From Ceratopteris richardii (taxonomy: Eukaryota > Streptophyta > Polypodiopsida > Polypodiales > Pteridaceae), in contig CM035414.1 in NCBI GenBank assembly GCA_020310875.1, positions 194,114,653 to 194,178,652 of the forward strand: DNA of 64,000 bases. The letters are read 5' to 3'. Positions within the stretch are counted from its first letter, which is position 1; each line of letters starts with the position of its first letter. Made by a program: the position numbers and the translations under genes. Shown piece after piece: positions 32,762 to 43,660 of the stretch. A model generated the notes under the pieces. It was given only the letters and a program-made list of their open reading frames with translations. It had not been told where the DNA came from and made no database searches.

Positions 32762-33285
32762 TTAGTAGTGTTGAGTCTCATTAGCATATCCTCTATAAGA
32801 GGTTCTTGATAACTTGACTCGACAACCACTTATATAGTTTGGCAAAATATCACCTTCTAAAGTGGCCAATTGAATCGCACCGCTAGTTGAAATTCGATTA
32901 ATGATCATGGCTCCATATCCTCTTTTTTCCAATTTATGAGCATGTTGCTTTAGCGTATAAACCAGCACTAGATCTCCTTCTTTCAATCCTTTATCCTTTA
33001 TATGGGCATCAAAGTATGCCTTTCGCCGTTTCTTTGCGGCATAGATGCCTGCTGCCACTCTTAGCCTCGTCTCACCCAAACATTCTAGATCAAAGATCCT
33101 GGAGGACAACATGTCCATTCCACTCGTGCTCTTGTGCTACTTTTAAGGCTAGGATTAGGAAGTCCAATGGTAGCAAAACATTCTGTTCGAAGACCATCTA
33201 GAATGGGGTGGCATTGAGTACCATTTTGTAAGCAACTCGGTAAGCCCAAACAACATGATGAAGCTATTTGTCCCAATCAGAGCAT
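32762..33285 (-). pseudogene. Gypsy D integrase, core end and C-terminal part
   Basis: At 33270-33130 broken frames show WDK followed by an H-H-V-V-W-A-Y-R type sequence, ATPF and a V-L-L-P block. These are the end of the integrase core (W-x-x-x-L-x-x-x-x-x-A-Y-R). At 33118-32762 there is RRKAYFDAHIKDKGLKEGDLVL and a C-terminal segment. The catalytic D,D-35-E part is missing because of a deletion at about 33290. Confidence 0.8.
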
Positions 33286-33288
33286 TTA

Positions 33289-33738
33289 TTATTTACAAGT
33301 TTTGTCAATAGCATATGCTATAGGAAAATCTAAATTTCCTTCACCTATTGTTTGTGACAACACACATTCTATTGCATAATTGGATGCATCCACGTGGACA
33401 CTGAATGGCTTATTCCAATCAAGAGTGGCCAGTATTGGTGCTGTGCACAAACGTTTCTTCAGCTCATTGAAGGAATTTTCACATTCATTAGTACACTCAA
33501 AATTTGTCAAGAGACCATAAAGAGGTTTAGCTATGATTGCATACATGTGGATGAACCTCCGATAATATCCGCAATGTCCCATAAAGTCTTCAACCTCTTT
33601 AACGTTCCTTCGCCTCGGCAACTCAGCTATGGCTCTAACTTTGTCCTCGTTGGTTGATATTCCATTCTTAGAAGCAATGTGACCTAATATTATACCTTGT
33701 CGTACCATGAACACACACTTTTTTGGGTTCAAACACAC
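33289..33738 (-). pseudogene. Gypsy D RT connection and RNase H start
   Basis: LNPKKCVFMVRQGIILGHI, KVRAIAELPRRRNVKEVEDF and GYYRRFI are RT thumb/connection blocks. SVHVDASNYAIECVLSQ is the first RNase H block with the catalytic-type Asp. It ends abruptly after DFPIAYA, where the deletion joins it to integrase. Confidence 0.9.
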
Positions 33739-34290
33739 TCAATATTCTCTGCACTTGTTGAAGATCTGTCTGAGCTCAGGGATGTGGTATCTTCTTTCTT
33801 GGGAATGAGCGCATAGATCATCCACATATACTTCTAGGCTCTTTCGCAAGAACTCCTTGAAGACATGATACATGAGCCTTTGGAATGTTGCAGGTCCGTT
33901 GGTGAGCCCAAATGGCATCACGTGGAATGCAAAGATTCCCCATTTTGTGGCAAAAGATGTTTTGTCTTGATCTTCTAGGGCAATGGCTACTTGGTTGTAA
34001 CCTGAAAATCCATCGAGGAAGCTATAAAACACCTTGCCTACAACATGCTCCAATAATGTTCAGTGATTGGAAGCAGATAACTATCTCTCGCAAGGTTAAT
34101 ACACACTCACAATTTTCCATTCTTCTTGGGCACCACTACAATGGGGGACACCCATTCAATATGCTCAATCTCATAGATAAACCCAACTTGAATTAGCCTA
34201 TCGATTTATTCTTTTATTTTAGATGCATAAGTGTCATTATATGTGTAGGGCTTCTATTTGGTGGGCTTGGCATCAGCGGTCGTGGAGATC
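33739..34290 (-). pseudogene. Gypsy D reverse transcriptase palm and fingers
   Basis: SFLDGFSGYNQVAIA, TSFATKWGIFAFHVMPFGL, GPATFQRLM and EVYVDDLCAHS (catalytic Y-V-D-D) are readable in the frame 34053-33739. Upstream, with stops, are RLIQVGFIYEIEH, VVPKKNGK and a VSPIV segment (34200-34100). Confidence 0.92.
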
Positions 34291-34609
34291 GTATGAGAGA
34301 AAATTTTTGGATCTACTCCCTTCAAGTCTCTATAGTGCCATGCAAACATGTCCCTATATTCCCTTAATAGAGCTACAAGCTCTACTTCTTCTTTTGCGCT
34401 TAGGTCGTCTCCTATGTATGTACATCACTCTTTATTCTCTTCAATGGTCATTACAATCTTTTTGGTCTTTTTTTATTGTCATATGCTTCTTCTATAATGG
34501 CCTCTCTCTTAGGCATTCATACCAAAATTTTTCGGTCTTCAACTTCATACTTCTTGAAGTTTTTTGGTACTTCAAACAATGATTCCTCCTCTTATTGTTT
34601 CACTACTTT

Positions 34610-35233
34610 TCATTTCTTTTTCTTTTGACCTCCTTCACTTCCATGTTTTGAATTTACCGTTTTAATGCTTGTGAGAGGTTCTTCTTGTTGGTTGATAACT
34701 CCTACATCTTCTAGAAAGTGCTTTTCTGAATTAAAGCAACTATCCATTACAATGGACTCTAGATCGTCGTCATTCTCTTCTTCTTCTATGACATCACTAG
34801 GCTCACATTCTTCCAATAAGTGCTGACACATGAACACGGAAATATCATAACCCTCTTCATCACAATGAGGTGTCCATTGTTCTTCAATGACAACAATGTC
34901 CATGGTAGCTAAGATTTCTGCCCAACCATGAGGCTCAAATTCCTCATCTGGAAATATCATCGGTGTATAGGCTGGGTCTTTAGCTGGTCTATCTTCTTGA
35001 GAAGTTCCTTCTTCTCGTGCTTTTAGGCGTCTTTCCTCTTCCTATACGACCTTGCACATCCACAAATGATTATCTTCATGCATCCAAGATGGATCAGGTG
35101 AACTTCCAGAATGCACAAAGATAGAATTTTCTTTTGCTTTGTGGATAGGATTCCACTTTAGGGGCGGTACATCTCTGAAGGTATAATCCTTTAGATTGAC
35201 CTTAGTGGTGACCCCTAAGTGTTGTAAGTCCAA
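34610..35233 (-). pseudogene. Gypsy D acidic spacer between protease region and RT
   Basis: Frames 35233-35042 and 34960-34610. The first has NLKDYTFRDVPPLKWNP; the second is strongly acidic (EEEENDDDLESIV) and ends in a Lys run. It joins the protease-type region to RT. No enzymatic motif seen. Confidence 0.6.
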
Positions 35234-35239
35234 GGAGTT

Positions 35240-35868
35240 GGTTCCCCAATCCTATACTATGTGCAATTGTCGTAGGAACCGTCTTCCTAGGATCATCTCA
35301 TAGACATTATTTTTCTCAAAGTCACATATAGCAAATGTATGTTCAAACTCTACACCACAAGTGGTTAGAGTTATCCCTTTGAGCAATCCTAGAGTTCTTT
35401 TAGAATGGCCATTGTGGAAGCAATTTATGACAACTGGCGTATTAATTCAATTGTCTCGCTAACGGCGCACATAGGGTGACTATGCAAAACAAGTATAATT
35501 TTCCTAAGGTCCGTAGGGCAAAGCGTTTCTATATATTTCCACTGCATCAAAATAGGATGGTAAGGTTAATTTCTCACTAACCACTTGATCTTTAATGGTT
35601 TCTGTTACGTTTAAATCTTCTTGAGAATTATCAATGTTTCTAGTTACGGATGGTGGAAAAAGATCTTCACTATCTTCAGTACTAGGTGGAACTATGGAAA
35701 TTAATGGTAAAGTCTAGATAATCTATGATCAAATTCTCTTGTATGCAAAGTTTCGTCTACAATCTTATCTTTAACTAGTTCTTCAATTTCTTCAACTGGA
35801 CTAAGAAATAATATTTCAAAGGTAGATGGAGGTAAAAAGGTATTACTAGATGAAGCCTGTTTAGACAT
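35240..35868 (-). pseudogene. Gypsy D start of pol and first protease-type region
   Basis: A possible pol start ATG is at 35868 (MSKQASSSNTFLPPSTFE, followed by an acidic stretch with EEIEELVKDK). After stops, PVVINCFHNGH and EMILGRRFLRQLH (35430-35265) resemble the flap and the I-L-G-R-x-F-L block of a retropepsin. The expected D-T/S-G active site between them is not visible and may be lost. Confidence 0.55.
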
Positions 35869-36720
35869 ATAAAATGAAATATAAATAGATTAATGATAGA
35901 TTTCCTATACAAAGCTATAAGATAGTGTTCATAAAAATGATATCCTATACAAACTAAACAATAGATTTTAGCTAAGTAAATTCTTTCCACACTTCAAATC
36001 TTCACTTCGTCATCAAGAGGGCTGCATATCATATGAAAAATCAGATGAGCTTGTGAATACGACTCCCTTCTTTATATAGATGAGAGTAGTCCACCATAGC
36101 CCATATTTTCCCTAAGATAACTGATCCATGCAGCCTACATTTACTCCTCTTTAACTCAACAACACTCAACAAGAATTTAGGCATGGGATTTTGTCTCTAT
36201 TTGAATTTCCAAAAATACACACCCTTTACAAAAACAAATATTCTCTTGACCATCTTTTTAAGATTTAATAATTACAACCCTTCAATTCCTTTTTATTTAT
36301 ATAATCACTTTTAAAATAAATACAACCCTTAAGACTAAATTAAATTAAACACATCAATTAATTTAGTTGTAAACATAACCTTAGTGAAAATAATGACAAG
36401 TAATAATTAACACATTTTTTATTTGAAATATTTTGCTAAGGTTCCATTTATTATATTTACCCTATTTATTAACTCATTTAGTGACTAAACCTACTTAATT
36501 AACCTTTTTAACCATATGTTTACCCTTAAACTAACTTCAAACCATGATTTTAACCCTCAACTAACCCATGGACTAATCTTCTACCCTTCCATAACCCTCT
36601 AGATTTAATAATTAATCCTTAATTAACCTTGAAATTAAGCTTGAACCCTATAAAACATGTTCAAAACCTATATTTAACCCTTAAATACCCTTGAATTATC
36701 TTTCAAAATTTAGATAAATC
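35869..36720 (-). other. AT-rich spacer between gag and pol of gypsy D
   Basis: 850 bp without coding signal separate the last gag knuckle from the candidate pol ATG. The - strand has a CTATATAAAG-type TATA motif (36070-36079), about 200 bp upstream of that ATG. The part 36280-36710 has many AACCCTTAA-like imperfect repeats. Confidence 0.6.
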
Positions 36721-36899
36721 CTTGGCATATTGGAATCAAGTTCTGGAATCAAGTTCTGGAACCTGATCCTTCACATGATTCCATCGCTCAGGTTTTGCTT
36801 TGAGCAGCTCTTCTATGGTGAGATGACAGTGAACCTTAGTGTTCTTCATGACATGAGTGTTCCTTGGAACCACTAAGTCTACCACATTAATGGGTGTAA

Positions 36900-37915
36900 G
36901 CTTGGGTGCACTAGAGGGATTAATGGGATACTCTCTAGGAAGATGTTCTTTGCCACACTCAAGACAAAAGCCTTGTATTGTAATGTTTTGTCCTTGTCCA
37001 AGAGCTGGTTGGCGGGGACAGTCACGAATGAAATGGTCACCCTGACATCTAAAACATGGTCCTCTAGGGGCTTGTGGGTCTTACTTGTCTCAATTGGGGC
37101 CTAGGATTCGGATTTATATCCATGACATTGAAATATTTTGGCTACCATTTTTGTTCCATAGTTGGTGCCTCGCATTGATATAAATAGGTCTCACTATGCT
37201 CAGGAGACTCTGTGTAATAACCATGTTGACTATCTCCATGGGAGTAGTCTGAACTATGAGCATGAGAGTCATTTTCTAAGATCAAAGGGGTCATTGGCAC
37301 CAATGCCCTATTAAGGTTCTTGTCCAACACTACATACTTAACTGAAATCACGTTGGTAGGAGTTGGTGGTTGATTTCCTAGGATTGGTTGTGGCCTATAT
37401 GGTGCCTGATATTGCTCTTGTGGCCTATAATATGGCTGTTGGTATTGATTTTGATACCTAGCCTACTGGTAAGGTTACTTAAAATTTTTTCTCATAGCCT
37501 GCCTATTGTATGGACAATCTAGAGCCATATGATTTGTGTATTTTCTCTCAATGGTGCAATATAGAGCATTAGGGTTTCTTTGGGGCTGAGCCACCATTGG
37601 GCAAACATTAGCCATGTGGTCTCCTCCACAGTTATAACATTGCTTCAATGACGTGGCCCTTGGTGTTTGTCTATTTTGAACTCCTAGCTTCTTGGCAACC
37701 TGTCCAGCTATCTCATCTATCTTAGTGGAGGTTCTGGAGGTATGACTAGTAGAACTGTCAGAATCCTTATAGAGTTTGGACAATTCTAACTCCTCACTCA
37801 AGTCGTCTTCTATATCAATACACATTCGCACACAATCTTCTATGGATCTAGGCTCTTTCAAGTACACATATGATCTCAACTTGGTGCCTAGCAAGCCATC
37901 TAAAAACAAAGCCAC
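36900..37915 (-). pseudogene. Gypsy D gag C-terminal region with several zinc knuckles
   Basis: The frame 37915-37475 carries a gag C-terminal stretch (ALFLDGLLGTKLRSYVY, RSIEDCVRMCIDIEDDL) and CYNCGGDHMANVC, a knuckle one residue shorter than C-x2-C-x4-H-x4-C. A second knuckle-like YTNHMALDC follows. Further on (37090-36960) are CFRCQGDHFIRDC and CLECGKEHLPREY. Between them lies a Tyr/Gln-rich linker. It would bind element RNA. Confidence 0.8.
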
Positions 37916-38540
37916 TCGTTTGGCTGGTGTGGGTAACTCTAGAATAGGGCATCTTTGTAAGTACTCTCTGAATCATCTTCCTGCTAGTCGCATTGTTTCT
38001 TGGGGTGTCTGCTTGAAGCTATGGATCAAGGATGATGTGTTATGCCTGATGCCACTCTTGGAAAATTATACAATGAATTCCTCTAGTAGTTGATCTATCT
38101 CTCTATATTTGCGACTGTTTAGAGGTTGAAACCAAGCCAAGGAAGTACCCTTGAGAGTCAATCCAAATGCCTCGAACTTGATGAGCAAGTCCTCGACTTG
38201 TTTAGCTCTTAACACTTCTTTGAACTTGGCCACATGATCATAAGGGTCTCATGATCCATCAAAATAGTTCTTCATTGCCTTAACCACTTGAGAGGTTCTA
38301 AGGGTTCTTGAGTGCTCTCGTGGTCTAGGAAATGGAAAATCATGTTCATCTCTTTGATGCCTATGTGCTCTATGTCTCTCCCTTTCAGCTCTTTCTCCTT
38401 CAAGTCCGGATCTGTCTCTACCCACTGTATGTGCAAAACTTACCTTAGGTCTCTCTCTGGCTCTTTCCCTTAGTTTTTCATGAGCCTTGGATGATCCAGC
38501 TCCTTGGAGACCATGGGAAGCAATAGATCTTGGTGAAGGG
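37916..38540 (-). pseudogene. Gypsy D gag core, heavily broken
   Basis: Residues resembling the Retrotrans_gag domain can be read in mixed frames, including a TPQETMRLAGR-type stretch near 37990-38010 and an Arg-rich section near 38330-38450. Stops are frequent. Confidence 0.5.
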
Positions 38541-38554
38541 AAAATTGATTCACC

Positions 38555-39299
38555 CTACCAAGTGTATGCATGCGTGTCATGCTCTGATACCAAAAATATT
38601 TTCTTTGATGTGTGATCTAGGTAGACAACTTTGCCTAGTGTCTCTAGATCCTTGAACTCGTAGATGGTGACTATTGGACTATGTTGATTTGGCTTGAATC
38701 TCCAAAAGGCCTCCTCCATTTCTCTATTCAAGAACAGTTCTATGCTTTTGTTATCTCGAGGGATCCAATCTAGAGTGATTACTCTAGTCAAGACTGACTT
38801 ACCTAGTTTTGGGTTCTTGTCCTAGGTCTCCTTGCTCTAGGTCTCCTATCTCATTCTCAGGAATGATATTTCCAAACTCATCCATCCTATCTGGTAGGCT
38901 GGTAACTACATACATGGTTCCTTCCTTATCAATGTATGAACCCTCTTCAAAATTGACCACTAGGTATTCAAGTCCAAAGGGTTGATTTGGATTTTTTAGC
39001 TGGACCACTAATCCTCTCAGACCATCCTCATAAATGTGAGCACCTAATTATTTGGTCAAGATATATTCCAATTATGCCTTATAGGGACCTTTTGGTGTCT
39101 GTAAATAGGAAGTACCTGAGCTATGTGTGGGTCTCTCCATGTTGAAGGACATTTCTAAGTCACTTCTGTTGGAACTGAGCACATCGAGATAACCACTTAG
39201 TTGTTGTGCCCACAACCTAGCTGTATGGTTGACACTGGCTTTAGAGGATTTAATGCTTTCTCTATCCTTGCCTAGGTGTCTACGAGATCTCAAGTTCAT
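38555..39299 (-). pseudogene. Gypsy D gag N-terminal extension
   Basis: Three successive - strand frames: 39299-39072 starts MNLRSRRHLGKDRESIKSSK; 39008-38799 has FGLEYLVVNFEEGSYIDKEG; 38791-38555 has DWIPRDNKSIELFLNREMEE. They lie between leader and gag core and are separated by single stops. No family recognised. It may be an N-terminal domain of gag or a separate small ORF. Confidence 0.45.
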
Positions 39300-39539
39300 A
39301 AGCCTTGTCTATAAGTCCAAAATTTCCCCTTGTATTGCACAAAATCCTTTGGAACTCCTTGGATTCCTAGTTTCACCTGAGGGTCAACTTCAAAATACTA
39401 TACCTAATAATCCACGAGCTTTCCAACAAACCCAAAATCATAGCAAACGGATTTCGTATGAGAAACTTATTCCAGTTTAGGGTTTTGGGAGTTAAAATAG
39501 GGAAATCAGACCTCTCTGGGATTGCTTCAGAAGAGGCAC

Positions 39540-40050
39540 TACTTGATATTTAAGAAGTATCATCGATACTTCGAAGTAGACGATACACGATGCTTGTCTT
39601 TCCACGATACACGATACTTGGGAAGTATCGTGACACTTAGGAAATATCACGAAACTTGGACACACGACACCTGGTTGGTCACAACACTCGACACTTGTCA
39701 GATATCGCAATACTAGACACCTGAGCAGTCACGACACATGACACTTGGCAGATGTCGCGACACTTGTTAGATATCACGACACTAAAAGCCTAAGCGATCA
39801 CGATACATGACACTTGTCAGAGATCATGAACCTTCTCAGATATCGTGGCACTTGGAGGTCATAGATATCGTGACACTTGGAGGTCAGAGATATCGCGACA
39901 CTTGGATATCTCAGGTATCATGACACTTGGCCACATGACATTTAGATGTCTACGACACCTGTATATTAGCGACACACGATATATACCAATTATTGCGACA
40001 CATGGGAATTCAAGTATCACGATACTTGAACTCAACCGGTCATGATACTT
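39540..40050 (-). repeat. Palindrome-rich degenerate repeats in the leader of gypsy D
   Basis: The unit is of the type AGATATCGTGACACTTGG, repeated about 15-20 times with variation (for example at 39837, 39864 and 39889). It contains TATCGTGA/TCACGATA palindromic cores and CACTTGG. It lies 440-950 bp downstream of the primer-binding site, before gag. Confidence 0.85.
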
Positions 40051-40480
40051 TGACTTTTTGGAGTCCAAATTCCAAATTTTTTGCAAATATGAGTACCTTG
40101 TGTCCTGATTGTCACTCCTATGTGCCTGTCGATGCAAAATCTATCTTCAAACCCCCAATACCACACTCAAAACACTTGGTGCAAGTCGTGCCTGTCCGAA
40201 ACTGATAACTCCATGATTTGGGTATTTTCGTAGTATTTCTTTAGCACTTCAGTTCTGCACCCCCTCTAAGCTTCTTACTCGTAGCCACAAATGAAAAACG
40301 AGATGAATATACTCTAGAAAATGAAAAAACCTGAGAAGATGAAGGTGGGTGGAGATGGTGATGATGATGAGGATGAATATGGAGAGAAAAAATAAAAAAC
40401 TAAACTGAAAATGATGATTTTTTTACCTTTGAACGTCGCTACTCTGTGTCTTACCATCACAAGCTCGTCCTCCAAGCTCT
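40051..40480 (-). other. Leader of gypsy D next to the primer site
   Basis: Non-coding, with a GATGATGATGAGGATGA tract near 40355-40375. Nothing else recognised. Confidence 0.6.
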
Positions 40481-40499
40481 CTCCCTAGCAACGGTGCCA
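40481..40499 (-). promoter_or_regulatory. Primer-binding site of gypsy D
   Basis: On the - strand TGGCACCGTTGCTAGGGAG, separated from the 5' LTR by a short AATTTGG-type spacer. Similar to TGGCGCCGTTGCC-type sites of plant Tat/Athila-like gypsy elements. Confidence 0.8.
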
Positions 40500-40506
40500 A
40501 ATTTGG

Positions 40507-41115
40507 TGTCACTCTAGCACAATGGCAAATACCAATGTGAGGAGATACACCTCCTAAATGTCAATCCATGGAGACGTGACCGGTATGAAGACCGTGAGTA
40601 AGTGATGGCACAAGTGCATGAGTAAAAGCACACAAGCATGCACACACATACACACACACGTGCACAAAGTAAGAGCAAAGAGTGGAACAATGGAAGGACT
40701 TCGATTGCAAAAGAGTTCTCTTAGAAAGCTGAAATCTACCACAAGCTAACCTCAAAAATGAGCTTTCCAGCCCTTTTTATAGGTTTTTGAGTGGTTTAGC
40801 CTTGTCCAGACCTAGTGTCTGGCCTAGTTAAAAATTAGGTTTTAGGGCTTATTTAGGGGGCTCAAATGAATCTAAAAAATCGATATTTCTAATACTCCTC
40901 AAGCTCGAGGACTCCTCGGCTTGAACAAAATGGAGTTGCCAAAATGGAAAATGGTATTTACAATGGTTTTTAGTGATAAAATATCACTATTTTTATAAGG
41001 ATTTCTTTTGAAAACTTGACATGCGCTTCATGGAGGTCCCTAAATGCTCCTTCTTCTTGTGTGTTCACTTCTTTAATGCGCTTCCATGCTTTGTGCTTGA
41101 CCTTGAGTGTCAACA
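40507..41115 (-). mobile_element. 5' LTR of gypsy D
   Basis: In + reading TGTCACTCTAGC to GAGTGTCAACA, aligning with 29998-30620 with modest divergence (for example the CA-rich tract at 40628-40661). The TSD GAAGC follows at 41116. Confidence 0.9.
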
Positions 41116-41150
41116 GAAGCCTACTGGTGGACATGGATATATGTGAGTGA
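41116..41150 (+). pseudogene. Gypsy C integrase, piece right of element D
   Basis: After the GAAGC TSD the + strand frame continues with a Y-W-W-x-W-x-Y sequence, the conserved W-W of the gypsy integrase zinc region that follows YEKIRE at 29997. It fades into microsatellite after about 41150. Confidence 0.7.
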
Positions 41151-41154
41151 AAAA

Positions 41155-41430
41155 GACTTTTTGTGTGTTTGTGTGTGTTTGTGTGTGTGTGAGAGAGAGA
41201 GAGAGAGTAAAACATGCATGTAGGTTCCATAAGGAGATAGGCAATGAGAGAGAGAGTGAGAGAGAGAGAGAGATTGCGTTGGTAAAAGGTTATCTGTGTA
41301 TGAGATCGTGGAAAGAATTCAGCCACATGATTCATATGAGATAGATAGTTAGAGAGAGAGAGGTAAAAGAGAAAGAAAGAGAAAGATAGATAGAGAGAGA
41401 GAAAGAGCGACATAGAGAGAGAGATGGGTT
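41155..41430. repeat. GTGT and GAGA microsatellites
   Basis: (TGTG)n at 41158-41190, then (GA)n at 41190-41206, 41247-41272 and 41350-41425. Confidence 0.9.
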
Positions 41431-42579
41431 TTAGACACTTACACATGCAAAAGTTAAGCATGTCACTTCAATCGAGTGTGATTGCACTTAAGCTATGGTT
41501 TGCATTTGAAAAATTTCATTAAACGTATCTAAAAAAAGAGTTCACGCGTATATATTTGAACTAGAAGGATTGCTCACATATTTGAAAGATCAAAGAGTTG
41601 AGTCCTTTGGAAATTCAAGTGGAAAACAAATGTCAACAAATTATGTGCAAACGATTTGGAATTGTTTGAGTTTTGATATAGAATGTAAAGGCTTATGCAT
41701 AATAAAATGATGAAACCAAAGAAAAGTGTAACATCGGCACCCCTATTTTAGTGGTGGAATTAAGTTGTGAAGTATTAAACAAGATAAATGCTCTAAATAC
41801 TTTGAGTGCATTCTTTTATGAACTTTAAAAATGTACTAAAGTTTTTTCCATGATCGTTTTTTAGATTATCAAATATAAAAGAGAAATGAAGAGAGTTAAA
41901 TTTGAAGTAAAGAGTGAAGAATTTTAGAAGAGGTGGTATTTTTTGCACCGATGTAGCATTAAGTTTGCCCGATCTACACTATAGCGGAGTAGTTGATTAT
42001 CATAGTTGTAAAATCCATTGTCACTCAGTGATATATACTTTGTATTTAGATTTCCTTGTTCAATCTTGTCACCATCAAATTTGATGTATCAGACCATTAC
42101 AATAGCATCCAAATGATTTGATGTATCAGACCATTACAATAGCATTCAAATGATTGTATACATTTGATTTAGTTTTTGGCTATTGACGAGCATGGTCTTT
42201 TCACATCAAGTTACTCTATTTCCATTTTCGATTCACGTGCCTCTTCCACAATGATGTGATTTTTCCTTCATCCTATGATGAGCCTCCGAGCGTGCAAATC
42301 CAGGCTCTCAAACCGAAGCGATGCAAAGCACCCTGACCCTGAGGCCTCATCCAACCCTAGCTTCTCGTTTTGCCCACTACATCGGACCTCCTCCCAACAT
42401 TGGGAGCCTCTATCTTGCTTGATCGTTTAGGTCCTCCCTTGTGTGCACACAATGGTGCCAACACTCACTTTGATGAGTTGGATGACAAGGTCTATAGCTT
42501 GGTCGTGGCATTAGTCGTAAGCCTTGGGTGGCCAAGCGGGTGTTCGCTTCGCTCACACAAAAGCAACAAATCTTTTGCA
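41431..42579. other. Unassigned sequence between gypsy C and H 5' LTR
   Basis: No reliable domain. By position it should contain remnants of C and of the gag of H, but I cannot recognise them. A 37-bp tandem duplication is at 42080-42153. Confidence 0.5.
42080..42153. repeat. 37-bp tandem duplication
   Basis: TTTGATGTATCAGACCATTA... occurs at 42080 and 42117; the copies differ at one base (CATCC/CATTC). Confidence 0.9.
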
Positions 42580-42585
42580 TCAAAA

Positions 42586-42599
42586 TTCTCTAATACTAG
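42586..42599 (-). promoter_or_regulatory. Degraded primer-binding site of copia H
   Basis: On the - strand CTAGTATTAGAGAA, close to the copia site TGGTATTAGAGC, directly inside the LTR at 42600. Supports calling that LTR the 5' LTR of H. Confidence 0.6.
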
Positions 42600-42892
42600 T
42601 GAAGTATTTTCTATGACGATGCACCATAGTGCACTCTCCTTCTTGAGAGCTCCACATCAATGTCCTCGGTGTAGAAAACCGAGCTCAAGGTGCCTCCTAT
42701 GATACTCCACATAGAGGCTATAGAATACACAAGAAAACATAGTACAGAAGGAGCACAAACACTTCTTGAGTGTTACAAATATGGTCGAACACAGAGTCTG
42801 TGGTTTACTAGGCCACTATATATTCTATTAAAGAGCATATACAAAAGTGTCCGGTGGCCATTTGACCTTTCACATGGACACTTACCATAACA
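42600..42892 (-). mobile_element. 5' LTR of copia H
   Basis: Aligns from TGAAGTATT to ATAACA with 9063-9359 (shared TGCACTCTCCTTCTTGAGAG and GAGGCTA landmarks). It is followed directly by LINE coding sequence. Confidence 0.75.
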
Positions 42893-43539
42893 AGACTCTA
42901 ATGGAAAAGGGGTGCCGATCATTCTTTGGGAGTTGTATACTTGCCCCCAGGATCTCATTGATCAAAGAAATTTGGATGTAAACCTATTGGCCTATGAACT
43001 AGTTACCCACTTAATGTTCAAGGCCTTGCTATCGGCATCAAGAAACATAATCCTATTGGGTACACGATATCTAGTATTAGAATTGTGGAAAAGGAAATTT
43101 TCCATAGAGCTAAAAGGCTTTGCTCAAAAGGTTTTTGGATGTGGAAACAAATTTGGCACCAAGATAGAATATCATGATCATATTAAACAACGTTGATCCA
43201 ACCATAGAGTGGATTGCCAAGACTAGTGCCTATTAAAAAATGGAATCAATCCTTGGGATGCCTCTGGCATGTGCTTTATGCCCAAATAGGTCTCCCCTAT
43301 TTCAAAGGTCTAAGGTCGAACAATAAAAGTATGGAGGATATTCGGTGAATTAATACAAAGCTAGATATTCGTTATTTTTTAAACAAGAAGCGGTGCACAA
43401 ATTGTTCTAGGATTAGATGGGAATATAAGTTTGAGGATTTGTCTCACACCCTTATAGGCGATACAAAAGCAGTCCTCATGTGGTAGACTCTCCATAAAGG
43501 CATATGGGCCAGTGTCAAAGCTAGTAAAATTGCCCAGCT

Positions 43540-43647
43540 CCTCATGCTTTAAAATGTTATAAAAGATGCTTTGGAAATAGAGAAGACTTAGGTCCTCATG
43601 CTATAAAATGCTATAAAAAATTTTTTGGAAATAGAGAAGACTTAGGT
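43540..43647. repeat. 54-bp tandem duplication inside LINE remnant
   Basis: CCTCATGCT...GAAGACTTAGGT occurs at 43540-43593 and 43594-43647 with a few differences. Confidence 0.85.
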
Positions 43648-43660
43648 CACCTTCAGTTTT

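Larger units (their letters stand above)
29998..41115 (-). mobile_element. Gypsy element D, complete ends with TSD GAAGC
   Basis: 11.1 kb. LTRs are 29998-30620 and 40507-41115. The 5-bp TSD GAAGC occurs at 29993-29997 and 41116-41120. It has a primer-binding site (40481-40499) and polypurine tract (30621-30636), with gag, protease-type, RT, RNase H and integrase sequences on the - strand. Pol has an internal deletion (near 33290) and many stops, so it is no longer autonomous. It was inserted in the integrase region of element C. Confidence 0.9.
9063..42892 (-). mobile_element. Copia element H, with nested insertions between its LTRs
   Basis: Two related ~295-bp LTRs bound it: 9063-9359 (3' LTR, with polypurine tract to its right) and 42600-42892 (5' LTR, with a PBS-like GAATTTTG-side site to its left). 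H pol is on the - strand at 9640-11700. The LINE reading frame broken at 9062 resumes at 42893, which supports a single insertion. The flanks GGGAC (9058-9062) and AGAC (42893-42896) may be a mutated TSD. About 30 kb of later insertions, including F/G/A, C, B and D, lie inside. The link of the two LTRs is inference from sequence similarity and LINE continuity. Confidence 0.6.

Noticed and set aside
36280-36710. Interstitial telomere repeat
   Set aside because: AACCCTTAA-like units are irregular and do not form TTTAGGG arrays.
39540-40050. CRISPR-like array
   Set aside because: Units vary in length and sequence, there are no unique spacers of constant size, and the context is a plant retrotransposon leader.
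42300-42600. Possible host exon or gag in a GC-richer stretch
   Set aside because: No recognisable domain on either strand; position suggests H leader or gag but the sequence does not prove it.
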